DNA from: Aeromonas rivipollensis
GTDB lineage: Bacteria > Pseudomonadota > Gammaproteobacteria > Enterobacterales > Aeromonadaceae
Assembly (NCBI RefSeq): GCF_010974825.1
Contig: NZ_JAAILA010000004.1
Span: forward strand, 1-64,000
DNA length: 64,000 nt
Direction: 5' to 3'
Shown: positions 1 to 11,064 of the stretch, piece after piece
Position numbering within the stretch: position 1 is the first letter of the stretch
How the letters are laid out: each line of letters begins with the position of its first letter
Notes under the pieces: generated by a model
Told to the model about the DNA's origin: nothing
Database searches by the model: none
What the model saw: only the letters and a program-made list of their open reading frames with translations
Program-made: the position numbers and the translations under genes

Positions 1-25
1 CCTATTTCAGGACTAGACATACCAT

Positions 26-235
26 TCAGTTCATCGAGATCTGTCTGGCATCGAGATAGAAGCGGGCCCGCCCGGACGCCTCTATCTGAATGGCTGCGAC
101 CAGCTGTTCGTTCCACCTCTACTCCCACTGTTCGTCGAAAGCTGTCAATGGGGGCTTGTTGATGCCCAGCGTCTGCAGATATTCGTGAAACAAGCCTGCG
201 CTGCCGATCTCGGTCAATCCTGCTTTCATCCCCAT
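26..235 (-). pseudogene. possible small ORF split by an amber codon
   Basis: Reading the minus strand from an ATG at 235 (or 229) gives about 38 codons up to a TAG at 119-121. The same frame then stays open for about 30 more codons to a TGA at 26-28. A purine-rich stretch (AAAGAGAGTGG) precedes the ATG. I do not recognise the product. It could be a degraded gene with a premature stop, a short real gene, or chance. The rest of the 370 bases before codA holds no other gene I can support. Confidence 0.22.
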
Positions 236-370
236 CCACTCTCTTTATTCTTGCTGTTCTTCAATGATGTCAGCCCCATATGCATTCTGTGTGAATGCTT
301 TTCTATTAAATTGATCCGAGCTAAGTTGTGGATTGGCAAAGGCAACCAGCGTCTCGAAGGGGAAAGGAAC

Positions 371-1636
371 ATGTTGATAAAGAATGTGCGTCTGAGTGGC
401 TGGGAGGGGCTGTGGCAGATCCTGTGTCAGGATGGCCTGATCAGGACCATAGCCCCCATGAGCCAGATCCTCCTCTCTACCCGGGAACTGGATGGGGAGA
501 AGGGGATGGCGATAGCCCCCTTTATAGAGCCCCACATTCACCTCGATACCACCCAGACCGCCGGTGAGCCGAGCTGGAACCTCTCAGGTACCCTGTTCGA
601 GGGGATAGAGCGCTGGGCCGAACGCAAGGCGCTGCTGACCCATGAGGATGTGAAGCGACGGGCCATACAGACGCTGAAGTGGCAGATCGCCAACGGCATC
701 CAGTTCGTGCGCACCCATGTGGATGTCTCCGACCCCAACCTGGTTGCCCTGAAAGCCATGCTGGAGGTGCGGGAGGAGATGAAGGGGTGGGTCGAGCTGC
801 AGATCGTCGCCTTCCCGCAGGAGGGGATCCTCTCCTATCCCAACGGCAAGGCCTTGCTGGAAGAGGCACTCAGGCTGGGAGCCGACGTGATAGGCGCCAT
901 TCCCCATTTCGAGTTCACTCGGGAATATGGGGTCGAAAGTCTGCATTATGTCTTCGATCTTGCCGAGAAATATCAGGTTTTGGTGGATGTGCACTGTGAC
1001 GAGATCGATGACGAGCAGTCCCGCTTCATCGAGACCCTGGCGACCCTGGCCTACGAGCGAGGTATCGGCCACCGGGTGACCGCCAGCCACACCACCGCCA
1101 TGCACTCCTACAACGGGGCCTATGCCTCTCGCCTGTTCCGACTGCTCAAGATGGCGGACATCAACTTCGTCGCCAATCCGCTGGTGAACATCCATCTGCA
1201 GGGGCGTTTCGATACTTACCCCAAGCGCCGTGGTATCACCCGGGTGAAGGAGATGCTGGAGGCGAACATCAACGTCTGCTTCGGTCATGACGATGTGTTC
1301 GATCCCTGGTATCCCATGGGGACGGCCAACATGTTGCAGGTGCTGCACATGGGGCTGCATGTCTGCCAGATCATGGGTTACGAGCAGATCAACGACGGCT
1401 TGAAGCTGATCAGCAGCCACAGCGCCCGTACCCTGAACGTGCAGGACCGCTACGGCATCGAGGTGGGAAAACCGGCCAACCTGCTGATCCTGCCCGCCGA
1501 GAACGGCTTCGATGCGGTGCGTCGTCAGGTGCCTGTGCGCTACTCCATCCGTCATGGCCGCGTGATTGCCGAGACCCGGCCAGCGCAGACCTCCCTGCAT
1601 CTGGATCAGATAGAGCCGGTGGATTTTCGTCGATGA
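371..1636 (+). CDS. codA: cytosine deaminase
   Basis: Cytoplasmic metal-dependent amidohydrolase that converts cytosine to uracil and ammonia in pyrimidine salvage. The 421 residues match the E. coli CodA length (427). Metal ligands are visible: HIHLD near residue 56, HCDE in the middle, SHTTAM, and GHDDVFDPW, which holds the catalytic Asp. I chose ATG 371 because AAGGAAC sits just upstream and the protein then starts with a normal amidohydrolase strand (MLIKNVRL). The frame is open back to 185, but that extension has no family resemblance. No codB permease lies next to it, so the gene stands alone here. Confidence 0.93.
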   Translation: MLIKNVRLSGWEGLWQILCQDGLIRTIAPMSQILLSTRELDGEKGMAIAPFIEPHIHLDTTQTAGEPSWNLSGTLFEGIERWAERKALLTHEDVKRRAIQTLKWQIANGIQFVRTHVDVSDPNLVALKAMLEVREEMKGWVELQIVAFPQEGILSYPNGKALLEEALRLGADVIGAIPHFEFTREYGVESLHYVFDLAEKYQVLVDVHCDEIDDEQSRFIETLATLAYERGIGHRVTASHTTAMHSYNGAYASRLFRLLKMADINFVANPLVNIHLQGRFDTYPKRRGITRVKEMLEANINVCFGHDDVFDPWYPMGTANMLQVLHMGLHVCQIMGYEQINDGLKLISSHSARTLNVQDRYGIEVGKPANLLILPAENGFDAVRRQVPVRYSIRHGRVIAETRPAQTSLHLDQIEPVDFRR

Positions 1637-1725
1637 GGCGGCTCATCCCCGTAGATTAATTGCCCCGCTATCCCCGCTTGCCGGCATTTTGCATAATGTC
1701 AGCCTGACACTTATGGAGCCTCCCC

Positions 1726-2103
1726 ATGCAAACCTGGTTATTTGTCGCGGCCGGCGGTGCCATCGGCGCCTGCCTTCGTTTTGGTATCGCCGAGTTGATG
1801 GCGTTGCTGCTGGGGCGCCACTTCCCCTATGGCACCCTGGTGGTCAACGTGGTGGGCTCCTTCATCATGGGGGTGGCCTATGCCCTCATTCTGCACGGGC
1901 ATGTTGCCGAGCACCCGCTCAAGCCACTCTTGATGGTGGGTATATTGGGTGCCCTGACCACCTTCTCTTCTTTTGCCCTGGATACTGTGGTGCTGGCTCA
2001 ACACGGAGCCTATCTGAAGGCGCTGCTCAACATAGGCCTCAATCTCTTCCTCTGCCTGGCCATGGTCATGCTGGGGATGCAGTTGGTTGCCAGCCGGGTT
2101 TAA
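1726..2103 (+). CDS. crcB: CrcB/FluC fluoride channel
   Basis: Small four-helix inner-membrane protein of 125 residues that works as a dual-topology dimer to export fluoride. The family signatures GGAIGACLRF (N-terminus), VNVVGSFIMG (second helix) and TTFSSFALD (third helix, the Phe-box region) are all present. It lies 65 bases upstream of ubiE on the same strand. The 89-base gap after codA shows no conserved fluoride-riboswitch core, so regulation by fluoride cannot be read from the sequence. Confidence 0.93.
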   Translation: MQTWLFVAAGGAIGACLRFGIAELMALLLGRHFPYGTLVVNVVGSFIMGVAYALILHGHVAEHPLKPLLMVGILGALTTFSSFALDTVVLAQHGAYLKALLNIGLNLFLCLAMVMLGMQLVASRV

Positions 2104-2168
2104 GGTGTCCGCAGGTCACTGGCTCTGGTAAACTGGCGGCCATTCTTTGCTCTATGGGTGTTTGAGGG

Positions 2169-2921
2169 ATGTCGGAACAGACTAATACTACGCATTTTGG
2201 CTATAAAACCGTGGCGGCGACCGAGAAGGAAACTCTGGTGGCTGGCGTCTTTCATTCGGTGGCGGCCAAGTATGATCTGATGAACGATCTGATGTCGTTC
2301 GGCATTCACCGCCTGTGGAAGCGCTTCACCATCGATTGCTCCGGCGTGCGCAAGGGCCAGAAGGTGCTGGATCTGGCCGGTGGTACCGGCGATCTGACCG
2401 CCAAGTTCTCCCGCATCGTCGGCGAGACAGGTCAGGTGGTGCTGGCGGACATCAACGATTCCATGCTGAAAGTGGGCCGCGACAAGCTGCGCAACCTGGG
2501 GGTGACGAACAACGTCTCCTACGTGCAGGCCAATGCCGAGGCTCTGCCCTTCCCGGACAATCACTTCGACGTCATCACCATAGGCTTCGGCCTGCGCAAC
2601 GTGACCGACAAGGACAAGGCGCTGGCCTCCATGTTCCGGGTGCTCAAGCCGGGTGGTCGCCTGCTGGTGCTGGAGTTCTCCAAACCCGCCAGCGAGGTGA
2701 TCGCCAAGCTCTACGATCTCTACTCCTTCAAACTGCTGCCGAAAATGGGCGAAATCGTCGCGAACGACGGTGAAAGTTACAAATACCTGGCGGAATCCAT
2801 TCGCATGCACCCGGATCAGCAGACCCTGGCTGGCATGATGGAGCAGGTTGGCTTCGAGCAGGTGGAATTCTACAACCTGACTCAGGGTGTGGTCGCCCTG
2901 CACCGTGGTTACAAGTTTTAA
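2169..2921 (+). CDS. ubiE: ubiquinone/menaquinone C-methyltransferase
   Basis: SAM-dependent C-methyltransferase that methylates the benzoquinol ring in ubiquinone synthesis and demethylmenaquinol in menaquinone synthesis. The 250 residues match the E. coli enzyme (251). The class I methyltransferase motif [11 protein letters not shown] is near residue 67, the acidic post-I residue is in VVLADIN, and the family signature [14 protein letters not shown] follows. It is the first gene of the ubiE-ubiJ-ubiB-tatABC cluster, with 8 bases to ubiJ. Confidence 0.97.
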   Translation: MSEQTNTTHFGYKTVAATEKETLVAGVFHSVAAKYDLMNDLMSFGIHRLWKRFTIDCSGVRKGQKVLDLAGGTGDLTAKFSRIVGETGQVVLADINDSMLKVGRDKLRNLGVTNNVSYVQANAEALPFPDNHFDVITIGFGLRNVTDKDKALASMFRVLKPGGRLLVLEFSKPASEVIAKLYDLYSFKLLPKMGEIVANDGESYKYLAESIRMHPDQQTLAGMMEQVGFEQVEFYNLTQGVVALHRGYKF

Positions 2922-2929
2922 GGTCGCCT

Positions 2930-3538
2930 ATGCCGATGGATGCCATGGTCACAGCGGTGATCGAAACCAGCCTCAACCAGTTGCTGGCACTCGACAAGCA
3001 GAGCCCGGCGCGGCTGCGCAAGCTCGCGAGCAAGGTGCTCAAGCTGGAGCTGCGTGAGCTCAAGCCGCTCTGGTTTGTCTTCTCCGAGCGTCGGCTGGAC
3101 GTGCTGGCCCGCTATGAGGGGGAACCAGACGCCGTGCTGAGCCTGTCGCTGACGGCGATCGGCCTGCTGAAGGATCCTTCCGCCCTGACTCGCTACATCC
3201 GCGAGGATAAGCTGGACTTGAGCGGCGATCCCCAGCTAGTACAGGCCTTCAGCGCTTTGCTGGGGGAGCTGGACATCGACTGGGAAGAGGAGCTGTCGCG
3301 CTATACCGGCGACGTGCTGGCTCACACCCTGTGCGGTGGCGCCCGTCAGGCCCGTCGCGTGGTGGGCCGCGAGCTGTGCCGCTCCCAGCGCCAGCTGGCC
3401 GAGTATCTCACCGAGGAAGCCCGTCTCGCCCCAGGCCCCCTGGAAGTAGCGAGTTTCAACGACGACGTCGAGGTGCTGGCACAGCACATGAAAGCGGTCG
3501 AGTTGCGGCTGGCCCGCCTCGAGCAGCAGGTGAGCTGA
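2930..3538 (+). CDS. ubiJ: UbiJ, ubiquinone biosynthesis accessory factor (SCP2 domain)
   Basis: Soluble 202-residue protein with an N-terminal sterol-carrier-2-like lipid-binding domain (about residues 15-110, with [13 protein letters not shown] and [12 protein letters not shown]) and a C-terminal helical part ending in a short coiled coil ([13 protein letters not shown]). In E. coli UbiJ helps assemble the Ubi complex and binds the isoprenoid tail. A second in-frame ATG at 2942 is a possible alternative start. Its stop overlaps the ubiB start by one base (TGATG), which suggests translational coupling. Confidence 0.93.
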   Translation: MPMDAMVTAVIETSLNQLLALDKQSPARLRKLASKVLKLELRELKPLWFVFSERRLDVLARYEGEPDAVLSLSLTAIGLLKDPSALTRYIREDKLDLSGDPQLVQAFSALLGELDIDWEEELSRYTGDVLAHTLCGGARQARRVVGRELCRSQRQLAEYLTEEARLAPGPLEVASFNDDVEVLAQHMKAVELRLARLEQQVS

Positions 3539-5178
3539 TGACCCCCAAGGAGTTCAAGCGCCTCTATCGCATCGTCAGCATCCTGCTGGAGCAGGGCATC
3601 GACGAGCTGGTGCCCGCCCGCTATCAACCCTGGCCCGGACGCCTGGTGCGCCGCAGCCTGTTCTGGCTCAAGAACAAGCAACCTGAGCTGTGCCGTGGTG
3701 CCCGCATTCGCCTAGCCTTCGAGGCCCTGGGCCCCATCTTCATCAAGTTCGGCCAGATGCTGTCGACCCGCCGGGATCTGCTGCCGCCTGACATCGCCGA
3801 AGAGCTGGCCCTGCTGCAGGACAGGGTGCCCCCCTTCTGCGGGCAGGAGGCCAGGCGCCAGATAGAGGCGAGCCTGGGCTGCCCCATCGAAACCCTGTTC
3901 GATGACTTCGACGAGACGCCGCTGGCGTCCGCCTCCATTGCCCAGGTCCATACCGCCCGCTTGAAGGAGAATGGCCGGGAGATCGTCATCAAGGTGATCC
4001 GTCCCGACATAGAGCCCGTTATCGAGGCCGATCTGCGCCTGATGCAGGCGCTGGCTCGTCTGGTGGCCCGTTTCGTGCCCCAGAGCGCGCGGCTGCGCCC
4101 CGTCGAGGTGGTGGAGGAGTACCGCAAGACCATACTCGACGAGCTGAACCTGATGCGAGAAGCGGCCAACGCCATCCAGCTGAGGCGCAACTTCACCGGC
4201 TCAGAGGCGCTCTATGTGCCCGAGGTCTACACGGATCACTGCCGCGAGCAGGTACTGGTGATGGAGCGCATCTACGGCATTCCTGTCTCCGACATAGCCG
4301 CGCTGGAGGCCAACGGCACCAACATGAAACTGCTGGCGGAGCGCGGGGTTGAGGTCTTCTTCACCCAGGTGTTCCGTGACAGCTTCTTCCACGCCGACAT
4401 GCACCCCGGCAACATCTTCGTCTCCAATGAGCACCCGGAGAATCCACTCTGGATCGGCATCGACTGCGGCATAGTCGGCACCCTGAACCGGGAAGACAAA
4501 CGCTACCTGGCGGAGAACTTCCTCGCCTTCTTCAACCGTGACTATCAACGGGTGGCGCAACTGCACGTGGAGTCCGGCTGGGTACCGCCCGACACCAAGG
4601 TGGACGAGTTCGAGTTCGCCATCCGCACAGTACTGGAGCCCATCTTCGAGAAGCCGCTCTCGGAAATTTCGTTCGGTCACGTGCTGCTCAACCTGTTCAA
4701 CACAGCCCGTCGCTTCAACATGCAGGTGCAGCCCCAGCTGGTGTTGCTGCAGAAGACACTGCTCTATGTGGAAGGGCTGGGGCGTCAGCTCTATCCCCAG
4801 CTGGACCTGTGGCAGACAGCCAAACCCTACCTGGAAAGCTGGATGCACGAGCAGGTTGGCCCCAAGGCGGTGCTCAATGCGATCCGCGAGAAGGCCCCCT
4901 TCTGGGCGGAGAAGCTGCCTGAGCTGCCGGAGCTGGTCTACGAGACCCTGCGCCAGGCGCGGCATCAGCAGCACCATTTCGAGCAGATGTTCGCCGATTT
5001 TCGCCTGCACAGCCGTCGTCAGGGACAGGCCCGCTACCTCTTAGGGGTGGGAGCCAGCCTACTGTTGGTGGGTGTATTCTTGCTGACCCAGAAACAACAT
5101 ATTGAGTGGGGACAAATCAGTCTCGCCGGCGCCGGGTTATGCTGGCTGCTGGGCTGGTTGAAGACCCGCATTCATTAA
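3538..5178 (+). CDS. ubiB: UbiB, atypical kinase/ATPase for ubiquinone biosynthesis
   Basis: ABC1/ADCK-type kinase-like protein that supports ubiquinone synthesis, probably by helping to extract membrane-bound precursors. It has 546 residues, as in E. coli. Visible marks are the KxGQ motif in [14 protein letters not shown], the alanine-rich loop ASASIAQVH, the lysine strand [10 protein letters not shown], the DMHPGNIF loop and the metal-binding IGIDCG. Two C-terminal membrane helices ([18 protein letters not shown] and a second one) anchor it. I chose ATG 3538 because it overlaps the ubiJ stop and gives the family length. Confidence 0.97.
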   Translation: MTPKEFKRLYRIVSILLEQGIDELVPARYQPWPGRLVRRSLFWLKNKQPELCRGARIRLAFEALGPIFIKFGQMLSTRRDLLPPDIAEELALLQDRVPPFCGQEARRQIEASLGCPIETLFDDFDETPLASASIAQVHTARLKENGREIVIKVIRPDIEPVIEADLRLMQALARLVARFVPQSARLRPVEVVEEYRKTILDELNLMREAANAIQLRRNFTGSEALYVPEVYTDHCREQVLVMERIYGIPVSDIAALEANGTNMKLLAERGVEVFFTQVFRDSFFHADMHPGNIFVSNEHPENPLWIGIDCGIVGTLNREDKRYLAENFLAFFNRDYQRVAQLHVESGWVPPDTKVDEFEFAIRTVLEPIFEKPLSEISFGHVLLNLFNTARRFNMQVQPQLVLLQKTLLYVEGLGRQLYPQLDLWQTAKPYLESWMHEQVGPKAVLNAIREKAPFWAEKLPELPELVYETLRQARHQQHHFEQMFADFRLHSRRQGQARYLLGVGASLLLVGVFLLTQKQHIEWGQISLAGAGLCWLLGWLKTRIH

Positions 5179-5218
5179 TTAAACTGCGCCATCAGGCGCC
5201 TATCCTGGAGAGAAAGTC

Positions 5219-5467
5219 ATGGGTGGTATCAGTATTTGGCAATTGTTGATCATCGCAGTCATAGTCGTGCTGCTGTTCGGTACCAAGAAGCTGCGCGGCA
5301 TAGGTGGCGATCTGGGTGCCGCTGTGAAGGGGTTCAAGAAGGCGCTGTCGGATGATCCGGCCGATGCCAAGCCTGAGCAGAAGGATGCGGAGTTTCCGGC
5401 CAAGCAGCTGAACGAGACGGCCAGCAGTGCCGAGACCGCCAAGCAGAAAGACAAAGATCAGGCCTAA
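5219..5467 (+). CDS. tatA: Sec-independent translocase subunit TatA
   Basis: An 82-residue Tat pore-forming subunit. It has one N-terminal membrane helix ([18 protein letters not shown]), then the conserved [14 protein letters not shown] hinge and amphipathic helix, and a charged, disordered tail. GGAGAG-like Shine-Dalgarno bases (CCTGGAGAGAAAGTC) precede the ATG. It is followed after 3 bases by tatB and belongs to tatABC, which exports folded twin-arginine proteins. Confidence 0.97.
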   Translation: MGGISIWQLLIIAVIVVLLFGTKKLRGIGGDLGAAVKGFKKALSDDPADAKPEQKDAEFPAKQLNETASSAETAKQKDKDQA

Positions 5468-5470
5468 GCC

Positions 5471-5923
5471 ATGTTCGACATCGGTTTTTGGGAGCTGGTC
5501 GTCATCGGTGTCGTCGCCCTGGTGGTGCTGGGTCCCGAGCGGTTGCCGGTTGCCATCCGTACCGCCAGCCACTGGATCAAGCTGATCCGCAGTACCGCCA
5601 ACTCGGTCAAGACAGAGCTGGAGCAGGAGCTCAAGTTGCAAGAGCTGCACAATGATCTGAAGAAGGCCGAGCAGTTGCAGATGAACAACCTGAGCCCCGA
5701 GCTGCAGGAGTCCATCGAGCAGCTGAAGGCGGCGGCCCAGTCGGTGAACCGTCCCTATCAGCCACAGCATGAGGCGCAGAACGAGATCCGCCCGCCCGTC
5801 ACCCAGGCTGAACCTGCCACGCCGGTGGAACCTGTGGTGCAGCTGACCCGTGAAGTGCCGCCGGTCAACAGCCAGCGCGAGCCGGTCAGCGAGTCTGTCG
5901 GCAAAGGGGAGGTGAAGCCATGA
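5471..5923 (+). CDS. tatB: Sec-independent translocase subunit TatB
   Basis: A 150-residue membrane-anchored receptor subunit of the TatBC complex. It begins [26 protein letters not shown], with the conserved Glu in the helix and the GPERLP hinge. A long amphipathic helix with coiled-coil character follows (about residues 30-95), then a Pro/Glu-rich tail. Its TGA overlaps the tatC ATG (ATGA). Confidence 0.96.
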   Translation: MFDIGFWELVVIGVVALVVLGPERLPVAIRTASHWIKLIRSTANSVKTELEQELKLQELHNDLKKAEQLQMNNLSPELQESIEQLKAAAQSVNRPYQPQHEAQNEIRPPVTQAEPATPVEPVVQLTREVPPVNSQREPVSESVGKGEVKP

Positions 5924-6675
5924 GTCAGGCCGAGCAACCCCTTATCAGCCACCTGGTGGAGCTGAGAACCCGTCTGCTACGTTCCATCTCTGCCATCCTG
6001 CTGGCGTTCGTCGCGCTCATCTATTTCTCCAACGACATCTACGATTTCGTGGCCCGGCCGCTGCTCAGCCAGCTGCCTGAAGGGACCAGCATGATAGCGA
6101 CGGATGTGGCGACCCCCTTCATCACGCCCATCAAGCTGACCCTGGTGGTCTCCTTCTTCGTGGCCATCCCTTATCTGCTCTATCAGGCCTGGGCCTTCAT
6201 CGCCCCCGGCCTGTACCAGCACGAGCGGCGTCTCGTCATGCCGTTGGTGGCCTCCAGTGCCGTGCTCTTCTATGCCGGCATGGCGTTCGCCTACTACGTG
6301 GTGTTCCCCCTGGTGTTCGGCTTCTTCACCAGCACGGCCCCCGCCGGGGTGACGGTGGCGACCGACATTGCCAGCTATCTGGACTTCGTGCTGACCCTGT
6401 TCTTCGCGTTCGGGGTGGCGTTCGAGATACCAGTGGCCACCATACTGCTCTGCTGGACCGGGGTCACCACCCCCAAGAGCCTGAGGGAGAAGCGCCCCTA
6501 CGTCATCGTCGGGGTCTTCGTGGTCGGCATGCTGCTGACCCCGCCCGATGTCTTCTCCCAGACCCTGCTGGCGATCCCCATGTGGGCCCTGTGGGAGATA
6601 GGTCTCTTCTTCGCCCGCTTCTATGTGAGGAAAGAGGACCAGGAAGAGCAGGAACAACCGGAAGAGGGGAGCTGA
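5920..6675 (+). CDS. tatC: Sec-independent translocase subunit TatC
   Basis: Six-helix inner-membrane protein (251 residues) that recognises the twin-arginine signal peptide together with TatB. The conserved N-terminal [12 protein letters not shown], the FITPIKLTL loop, a [17 protein letters not shown] segment and the late [20 protein letters not shown] helix are all visible. The C-terminus is acidic ([13 protein letters not shown]). It is the last gene of the tight tatABC unit. About 110 bases follow before tatD. Confidence 0.97.
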   Translation: MSQAEQPLISHLVELRTRLLRSISAILLAFVALIYFSNDIYDFVARPLLSQLPEGTSMIATDVATPFITPIKLTLVVSFFVAIPYLLYQAWAFIAPGLYQHERRLVMPLVASSAVLFYAGMAFAYYVVFPLVFGFFTSTAPAGVTVATDIASYLDFVLTLFFAFGVAFEIPVATILLCWTGVTTPKSLREKRPYVIVGVFVVGMLLTPPDVFSQTLLAIPMWALWEIGLFFARFYVRKEDQEEQEQPEEGS

Positions 6676-6786
6676 GGCTCCCTTCCTCTTTTCATGCATC
6701 CGTTCGAGGCGTATGGTGATGCCCCATCGAGTAGATGGTTTTCAAATACCTGATATGTATTCCTTTTGTTCGGAACCTCTGATCCC

Positions 6787-7572
6787 ATGATCGACATTGG
6801 TCTCAACCTCACCAGCCCCCAGTTTGCCGGCGAACAGGCCGACCTGGTGGCCCGTGCCCGTGCCGCCGGGGTGGAGGCGCTGATCCTGACCGGTACCGAT
6901 CTGGCCGGCAGCCGCGAGAGTGCCGAACTGGCCGCCGAGTGGCCCGGTTACTGCTTCTCCACCGCCGGGGTGCATCCCCACGACGCCAAGGGTGTGGATG
7001 AGCAGACCCTGCCCGCCCTGCGCGCGCTGGCGGCACTGCCCCAGGTGGTGGCTATCGGCGAGTGCGGCCTCGACTACAACCGCGACTTCTCCCCCCGTCC
7101 GGTGCAGGATGCGGTGTTCGACGCCCAGCTGGCGCTGGCCGCCGAGCTCGGGATGCCGGTGTTTCTCCACTGCCGCGATGCCCATGCCCGTTTCATCGAG
7201 ATCCTCCGTCCCTGGTTGTCCAGCCTGCCGGGGGCCGTGCTGCACTGCTTCACCGGATCCGACCAGGAGCTGGACCAGTGCCTGGCCCTGGGGCTGCACA
7301 TAGGGGTGACCGGCTGGCTCTGTGACGAGCGGCGCGGTCAGCTGCTGCGCGAGCAGGTGGCGCGCATCCCCGCCGGTCGCCTGATGATCGAGACCGACGC
7401 CCCCTATCTGGTGCCGCGGGATCTGAAACCCCGCCCCAAACGCAACGAACCCGCTTTTTTGCCGCACATCGCCCAGGTGGTGGCGGCCTGCCGTGGTGAA
7501 GCGCCCGAGGCCTTGCTGGCCCATACCCGGGCCACCTCCGCCGCATTTTTCCAACTTCCTCTTTTGGAGTGA
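6787..7572 (+). CDS. tatD: TatD family metal-dependent DNase
   Basis: TIM-barrel metal-dependent hydrolase (261 residues) of the TatD family, a 3'-5' exonuclease implicated in DNA repair. Despite its name it is not part of Tat transport. Motifs seen are the N-terminal [13 protein letters not shown] (this family has a variant of DxHxH), [37 protein letters not shown] and [13 protein letters not shown] chose ATG 6787, since this gives the normal first strand. A TTG seven codons earlier adds nothing recognisable. It is followed after 3 bases by hemB. Confidence 0.94.
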   Translation: MIDIGLNLTSPQFAGEQADLVARARAAGVEALILTGTDLAGSRESAELAAEWPGYCFSTAGVHPHDAKGVDEQTLPALRALAALPQVVAIGECGLDYNRDFSPRPVQDAVFDAQLALAAELGMPVFLHCRDAHARFIEILRPWLSSLPGAVLHCFTGSDQELDQCLALGLHIGVTGWLCDERRGQLLREQVARIPAGRLMIETDAPYLVPRDLKPRPKRNEPAFLPHIAQVVAACRGEAPEALLAHTRATSAAFFQLPLLE

Positions 7573-8595
<1,023 letters not shown>

Positions 8596-8617
8596 TGCAA
8601 GCGGCGTCATCCCCTTC

Positions 8618-8645
8618 ACAATGCCGGCCCCAGGGCCGGCATTGT
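8618..8645 (+). terminator. strong hairpin after hemB
   Basis: A 13-bp perfect inverted repeat (ACAATGCCGGCCC / GGGCCGGCATTGT) with a 2-base centre lies 22 bases after the hemB stop. The following bases (CGTCTCTGG) are not a clear T-run, so it may act with Rho or as an mRNA 3' end protector. Confidence 0.55.
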
Positions 8646-8816
8646 CGTCTCTGGATGCCGGATCGCTGCATTAATGAGCAGGTTTTGGCGAAATCTGGGC
8701 AGCGGGCCCGGCTCTGGGTGGCAAAGGCTTGATAAATGGGGTTTCTGCCTACATCTTAGATGGTCCAAGCAAGCTTCTGGACGGCAGGGGCTGCAGAGCA
8801 TTTAGAGGTACCGCAG

Positions 8817-10859
8817 ATGACTAACCCTTTGCTGACAATGGACTCGCTGCCCCCCTTCAGCCAGATCCAGCCCGATCAGGTGCAGCCTGCCGTGACGCAG
8901 GCCATCGCCGATTGCAAACAGAAGATTGAGGATGTGCTGGCGCAGCGGGACCCCCACACCTGGGACAGCCTGATAGCCCCGCTGGAAGAGGTCAATGACC
9001 GCCTGTCCCGAGTCTGGTCGCCGGTCAGTCACCTCAACGCCGTACTCAACAGCGAGGCGCTGCGCGCGGCTCACGACGCCTGCCTGCCGCTGCTCTCCGA
9101 ATTCCAGACCTATGTGGGCCAGCATGAAGGGCTCTATCAGGCCTATCTTGCCCTCTCCGAGAGCGACGACTTCCTCCTGCTGAGCGGCGCCCAGCGCAAG
9201 GAGATCCAGAATACCCTGCGCGACTTCCGCCTCTCCGGCATAGGTCTGCCCGCCGAGGCGCAGCAGCGCTATGGGGAAATTCAGGCCCGCCTCTCCGAGC
9301 TGGCCTCCCGCTTCAGCAACAACGTGCTGGATGCGACCCAGGGCTGGAGCAAGCTGGTGACCGACGAGGCCGAACTGGCCGGTCTGCCTGCGAGCGCGCA
9401 GGCGGCCGCCCGCCAGATGGCTGAACTCAAAGGCAAAGAGGGCTGGCTGTTCACCCTGGATATTCCTTCTTATCTGCCGGTGATGATGTACTCGGACAAC
9501 CGTGCACTGCGCGCCGAACTGTATGAGGCCTTCACCACCCGCGCCTCCGACCAGGGCCCGAACGCCGGCAAGTGGGACAACTCCGCCATCATGAGCGAGC
9601 TGCTGACCCTGCGCCGCGAGCTGGCCCAGCTGCTGGGTTTTGCCAACTACGCCGAGCTGTCCCTTGCCACCAAGATGGCGGACAAGCCGGACCAGGTGGT
9701 GAGCTTCCTCACCGATCTGGCGGCCAAGTCCCTGCCGCAAGGCAAGGCCGAGCTGGAGGAGATCCGCGCCTTCGCCGCTGAGCAGCACGGTCAGAGCGAG
9801 CTGGCCGCCAGGGATCTCGCCTACTACGCCGAGAAGCTCAAGCAGCACAAGTTCTCCATCTCCGACGAGCAGCTGCGTCCCTACTTCCCCGCCAGCCGGG
9901 TGGTGAAGGGGCTGTTCGAAGTGGTCAAGCGGGTGTTCGGCATCAAGGTGCGCGAGCGCCTCGGCATCGACACCTGGCATCCCGACGTGCGCTTCTACGA
10001 CATCTTCGATGCCGAGGATGAGCTGCGCGGCAGCTTCTACCTCGACCTCTACGCCCGGGAACACAAGCAGGGCGGTGCCTGGATGGATGTCTGCCTGGGC
10101 CGTCGCTACCGTCAGGATGGCTCACTGCAAAAGCCGGTAGCCTACCTGACCTGCAACTTCAACGGCCCCGTAGATGGCAAGCCGGCCCTGTTCACCCACA
10201 ACGAAGTGGTCACCCTGTTCCACGAGTTCGGCCACGGCATTCACCACATGCTGACCCAGATCGATGTGGCCGGTGTGGCCGGCATCAACGGCGTGGCCTG
10301 GGATGCGGTGGAGCTGCCGAGCCAGTTCCTGGAGAACTGGTGCTGGGAGTCCGAGGCGTTGGCCTTCATCTCCGGTCATCATGAGACCGGCGAGCCGCTG
10401 CCCGCAGATCTGCTGGAGAAGATGCTGACCGCCCGCAACTTCCAGGCGGCGATGCAGATGCTGCGTCAGCTGGAGTTCGCCCTGTTCGACTTCCGCCTGC
10501 ACCAGGAGTTTGACCCGGCCAATCCGGATCAGATCCCGACCCTGCTGAGTGAGGTGCGCAGCCAGGTGGCCGTGATGACGCCACCGGCGTTCAACCGCTT
10601 CCAGCACAGCTTCTCCCACATCTTCGCGGGCGGCTATGCGGCGGGCTACTACAGCTACAAGTGGGCCGAGGTGCTCTCCGCCGATGCCTTCTCCCGCTTC
10701 GAGGAGGAGGGGATCTTCAACCCGGCCACCGGCCAATCCTTCCTGAAGAACATTCTGGAGAAGGGGGGCTCCAAGGAGCCGATGGAGCTGTTCCGTGCCT
10801 TCCGCGGTCGCGAACCCAAGGTGGATGCCTTGCTACGCCATAGCGGGATTGCCGCATGA
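8817..10859 (+). CDS. prlC: oligopeptidase A (M3 metallopeptidase)
   Basis: Cytoplasmic zinc oligopeptidase that degrades cleaved signal peptides and other short peptides. With the start at ATG 8817 it has 680 residues, as in E. coli OpdA. AGAGG lies 8 bases upstream of this ATG, while the longer open frame (ATG 8760-8762) has no family match. The zinc motif HEFGHGIHH (HExxH) is near residue 470, and the downstream glutamate is in NWCWESEAL. In enterics prlC is followed by rsmJ. Here a cyclic-di-GMP gene sits between them. Confidence 0.95.
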   Translation: MTNPLLTMDSLPPFSQIQPDQVQPAVTQAIADCKQKIEDVLAQRDPHTWDSLIAPLEEVNDRLSRVWSPVSHLNAVLNSEALRAAHDACLPLLSEFQTYVGQHEGLYQAYLALSESDDFLLLSGAQRKEIQNTLRDFRLSGIGLPAEAQQRYGEIQARLSELASRFSNNVLDATQGWSKLVTDEAELAGLPASAQAAARQMAELKGKEGWLFTLDIPSYLPVMMYSDNRALRAELYEAFTTRASDQGPNAGKWDNSAIMSELLTLRRELAQLLGFANYAELSLATKMADKPDQVVSFLTDLAAKSLPQGKAELEEIRAFAAEQHGQSELAARDLAYYAEKLKQHKFSISDEQLRPYFPASRVVKGLFEVVKRVFGIKVRERLGIDTWHPDVRFYDIFDAEDELRGSFYLDLYAREHKQGGAWMDVCLGRRYRQDGSLQKPVAYLTCNFNGPVDGKPALFTHNEVVTLFHEFGHGIHHMLTQIDVAGVAGINGVAWDAVELPSQFLENWCWESEALAFISGHHETGEPLPADLLEKMLTARNFQAAMQMLRQLEFALFDFRLHQEFDPANPDQIPTLLSEVRSQVAVMTPPAFNRFQHSFSHIFAGGYAAGYYSYKWAEVLSADAFSRFEEEGIFNPATGQSFLKNILEKGGSKEPMELFRAFRGREPKVDALLRHSGIAA

Positions 10860-10940
10860 GGCCCAGCGCCCTTCACCGGCGTGAGCTTCAAGCAGGTACA
10901 GATTTGCGACATAGTGGGATCACAGCGTGATTTTTGAGAT

Positions 10941-10967
10941 AAAAAGGGACCTTTTGGTCCCTTTTTT
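10941..10967 (+). terminator. intrinsic terminator after prlC
   Basis: Inverted repeat AAAAAGGGACC / GGTCCCTTTTTT with a TTTT loop and a run of six T's. It works on paper in both directions, but only prlC ends here. Confidence 0.85.
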
Positions 10968-11064
10968 CAAGGGTTTTTAATATCTTGCGGAGTGCATGTT
11001 TGCACTGGCCCCGCCTCTTCAGTAGAGTCGGGTTCTACCTTCCAAGGAGAGAAAGAACCTTGCC

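Noticed and set aside
185-370. Longer codA start giving a 62-residue N-terminal extension
   Set aside because: The extension has no amidohydrolase resemblance, and ATG 371 has a good ribosome-binding site and gives the family length.
1637-1725. Fluoride riboswitch before crcB
   Set aside because: The gap is short and I cannot find the conserved crcB-motif core or its pseudoknot partners.
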